Below, one piece after another: positions 20,360 to 20,883 of a stretch of 20,883 nucleotides of DNA; position 1 is the first letter of the stretch, and every line of letters starts with the position of its first letter. Source of the DNA: a virus; the IMG/VR virus record IMGVR_UViG_3300047495_000035, positions 1 through 20,883 of that record; one strand, given 5' to 3'. The notes beneath the pieces are model-generated. The model was not told where the DNA came from. It saw only the letters and a list, made by a program, of their open reading frames with translations, and ran no database searches. The translations under genes were made by a program, and so were the position numbers.

Positions 20360-20504
20360 GTATGTGGCCTTTGCCTATATATGTGTCAGGGTCGCAAGGC
20401 ATAAGCGCCGAGTGGTCAGGTGTCAATGCCGATAAAGTCGCTTGACACACCCATTTTCTAGGTCTAGCGTGACTGTGGGCACTAGACACAGGACACCAAC
20501 TATA
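20360..20504. promoter_or_regulatory. Divergent early control region
   Basis: This gap lies between the Cro-like gene and the rightward genes. It carries a perfect inverted pair GTGTCAA (20420-20426) and TTGACAC (20442-20448), so each strand has an ideal -35 box TTGACA pointing away from the other. On the plus strand TAGCGT follows after 17 bases (3/6 match, at the most conserved positions). The minus-strand -10 is weak (TATGCC). TGTGGGCA lies at 20474-20481, just downstream of the plus-strand -10. Probably an operator/promoter region, like other phage immunity switches. Confidence 0.55.
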
Positions 20505-20672
20505 ATGGTTCACATAGAAGAGCTATGGGCGGCATTTATCGCGTGCTGCGAAGAATTACACAAAATAGAAAACACAGCCCGCGATAGGATTATAGCTCGT
20601 GCCAACCTAAAGGCATTCTGTGACAAGCATAATTTGCCGATAGATTGGACACAGGCTGACGATGAAACCTGA
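20505..20672 (+). CDS. Hypothetical early protein, 55 aa
   Basis: Unrecognised helical protein, MVHIEELWAAFIACCEEL then ENTARDRIIARANLKAFCDKH and an acidic end. The ATG at 20505 is preferred over the TTG at 20442, because that TTG is the -35 TTGACA itself; AGGA lies about 11 bases upstream. It overlaps the next start by 11 bases. First gene of a rightward operon opposite the Cro-like gene. Confidence 0.6.
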   Translation: MVHIEELWAAFIACCEELHKIENTARDRIIARANLKAFCDKHNLPIDWTQADDET

Positions 20673-20883
20673 AATTCCGTTGCGCCAATTGGTTTACAAT
20701 TGGAAGCTAGCTGAAATGCGTTTGAAGCGCTGGAAGAAAGCAGAGAAAGAGCTACGTGAGCTTGTGTTTTCTCGCACATTCAAAGCACCTAAAGCAGGCA
20801 CTAACACCCAACCGATTACCAACAGTGCTGACATTAAAGCGGTCATGCCGCAGTCAATTAAGGTGATCGATAAGAGCGAAGGT
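20662..20883 (+). CDS. Phage early protein (partial), helical N-terminus
   Basis: An open frame from the ATG at 20662 to the window edge, 74 codons visible: MKPEIPLRQLVYNWKLAEM followed by a Lys/Arg/Glu-rich helix (RLKRWKKAEKELRELV) and a Pro/Thr-rich linker. It resembles the N-termini of small phage proteins that precede recombination genes, but no family can be assigned from this fragment. It overlaps the upstream gene, suggesting an operon. Confidence 0.65.
   Translation, partial: MKPEIPLRQLVYNWKLAEMRLKRWKKAEKELRELVFSRTFKAPKAGTNTQPITNSADIKAVMPQSIKVIDKSEG

Larger units (their letters stand above)
476..20481. repeat. Dispersed 8-bp word TGTGGGCA/TGCCCACA, 12 copies
   Basis: Exact copies start at 476, 2239, 6300, 6327, 11460, 12743, 14191, 16174, 16298, 18032, 19079 and 20474. 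Seven read TGTGGGCA on the minus strand and five on the plus strand. A at the second position upstream and a pyrimidine after are common. Four are outside genes. None lies in the GC-rich cassette 6362-10110. Chance would give about 0.5 copies. Confidence 0.8.

Noticed and set aside
476-20481. Stoperator-type repressor sites as an explanation for TGTGGGCA
   Set aside because: Known stoperators are longer, mostly intergenic and oriented with transcription; these are mostly in genes and mixed in orientation, so I do not name the mechanism.
20442-20504. N-terminal extension of the 55-residue rightward protein from TTG
   Set aside because: That TTG is part of the -35 promoter box and the extension would overlap the control region.

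Overview
The window reads as part of a tailed double-stranded DNA phage or prophage of a Gram-negative, probably proteobacterial, host. It contains a terminase/portal/MuF/prohead-protease block, a membrane-protein-rich region that looks like a lysis cassette, and a primase plus DUF3987 replication pair next to a Cro-like regulator. No integrase, repressor, tRNA or rRNA gene is visible. A host among the Alphaproteobacteria (for example acetic acid bacteria) is only a guess, based on the exported GC-rich hydrolases.

Nearly everything from 1 to 20359 is transcribed leftwards (minus strand). In transcription order, starting at the divergent control region (20360-20504), there is a Cro-like DNA-binding protein, an archaeo-eukaryotic-type primase/polymerase (20129-19212) and a DUF3987 ATPase (19222-17618). 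Next comes a roughly 460-bp AT-rich non-coding segment with several tandem repeat families, a candidate replication origin. It ends in a strong sigma70-like promoter (17214-17186) that faces a long run of small, translationally coupled genes (17154 to 15360). Several of these are only 26-59 codons long.

From 15357 to 10875 lie a SAP-domain-like protein, a two-TM protein, a VRR-NUC nuclease, a candidate structured small RNA ending in a terminator, several single-TM proteins, a transglycosylase-like candidate endolysin, a lipoprotein and a 26-residue membrane peptide. Small probable virion proteins follow, flanked by a perfect 104-bp direct repeat. After them comes a GC-rich cassette (about 10110 to 6362): a poly-glycine-hinged structural protein, a signal-peptide-bearing SGNH/GDSL hydrolase and a signal-peptide-bearing TIM-barrel-like putative glycosidase. 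The cassette looks recently acquired. The packaging and head genes follow: TerS, TerL, DUF1073-type portal, MuF-like protein, DUF2213 protease/scaffold and a capsid cement-like protein cut by the window edge. Two short genes at 20505-20883 run rightwards.

The most unusual signal is the 8-bp word TGTGGGCA (or its complement TGCCCACA). I found it 12 times by eye, against about half an occurrence expected by chance. It lies on both strands, in genes and at regulatory positions, including an inverted pair in front of the terminase operon. It is absent from the GC-rich cassette. It behaves like a phage-specific dispersed binding site whose protein and purpose I cannot name.
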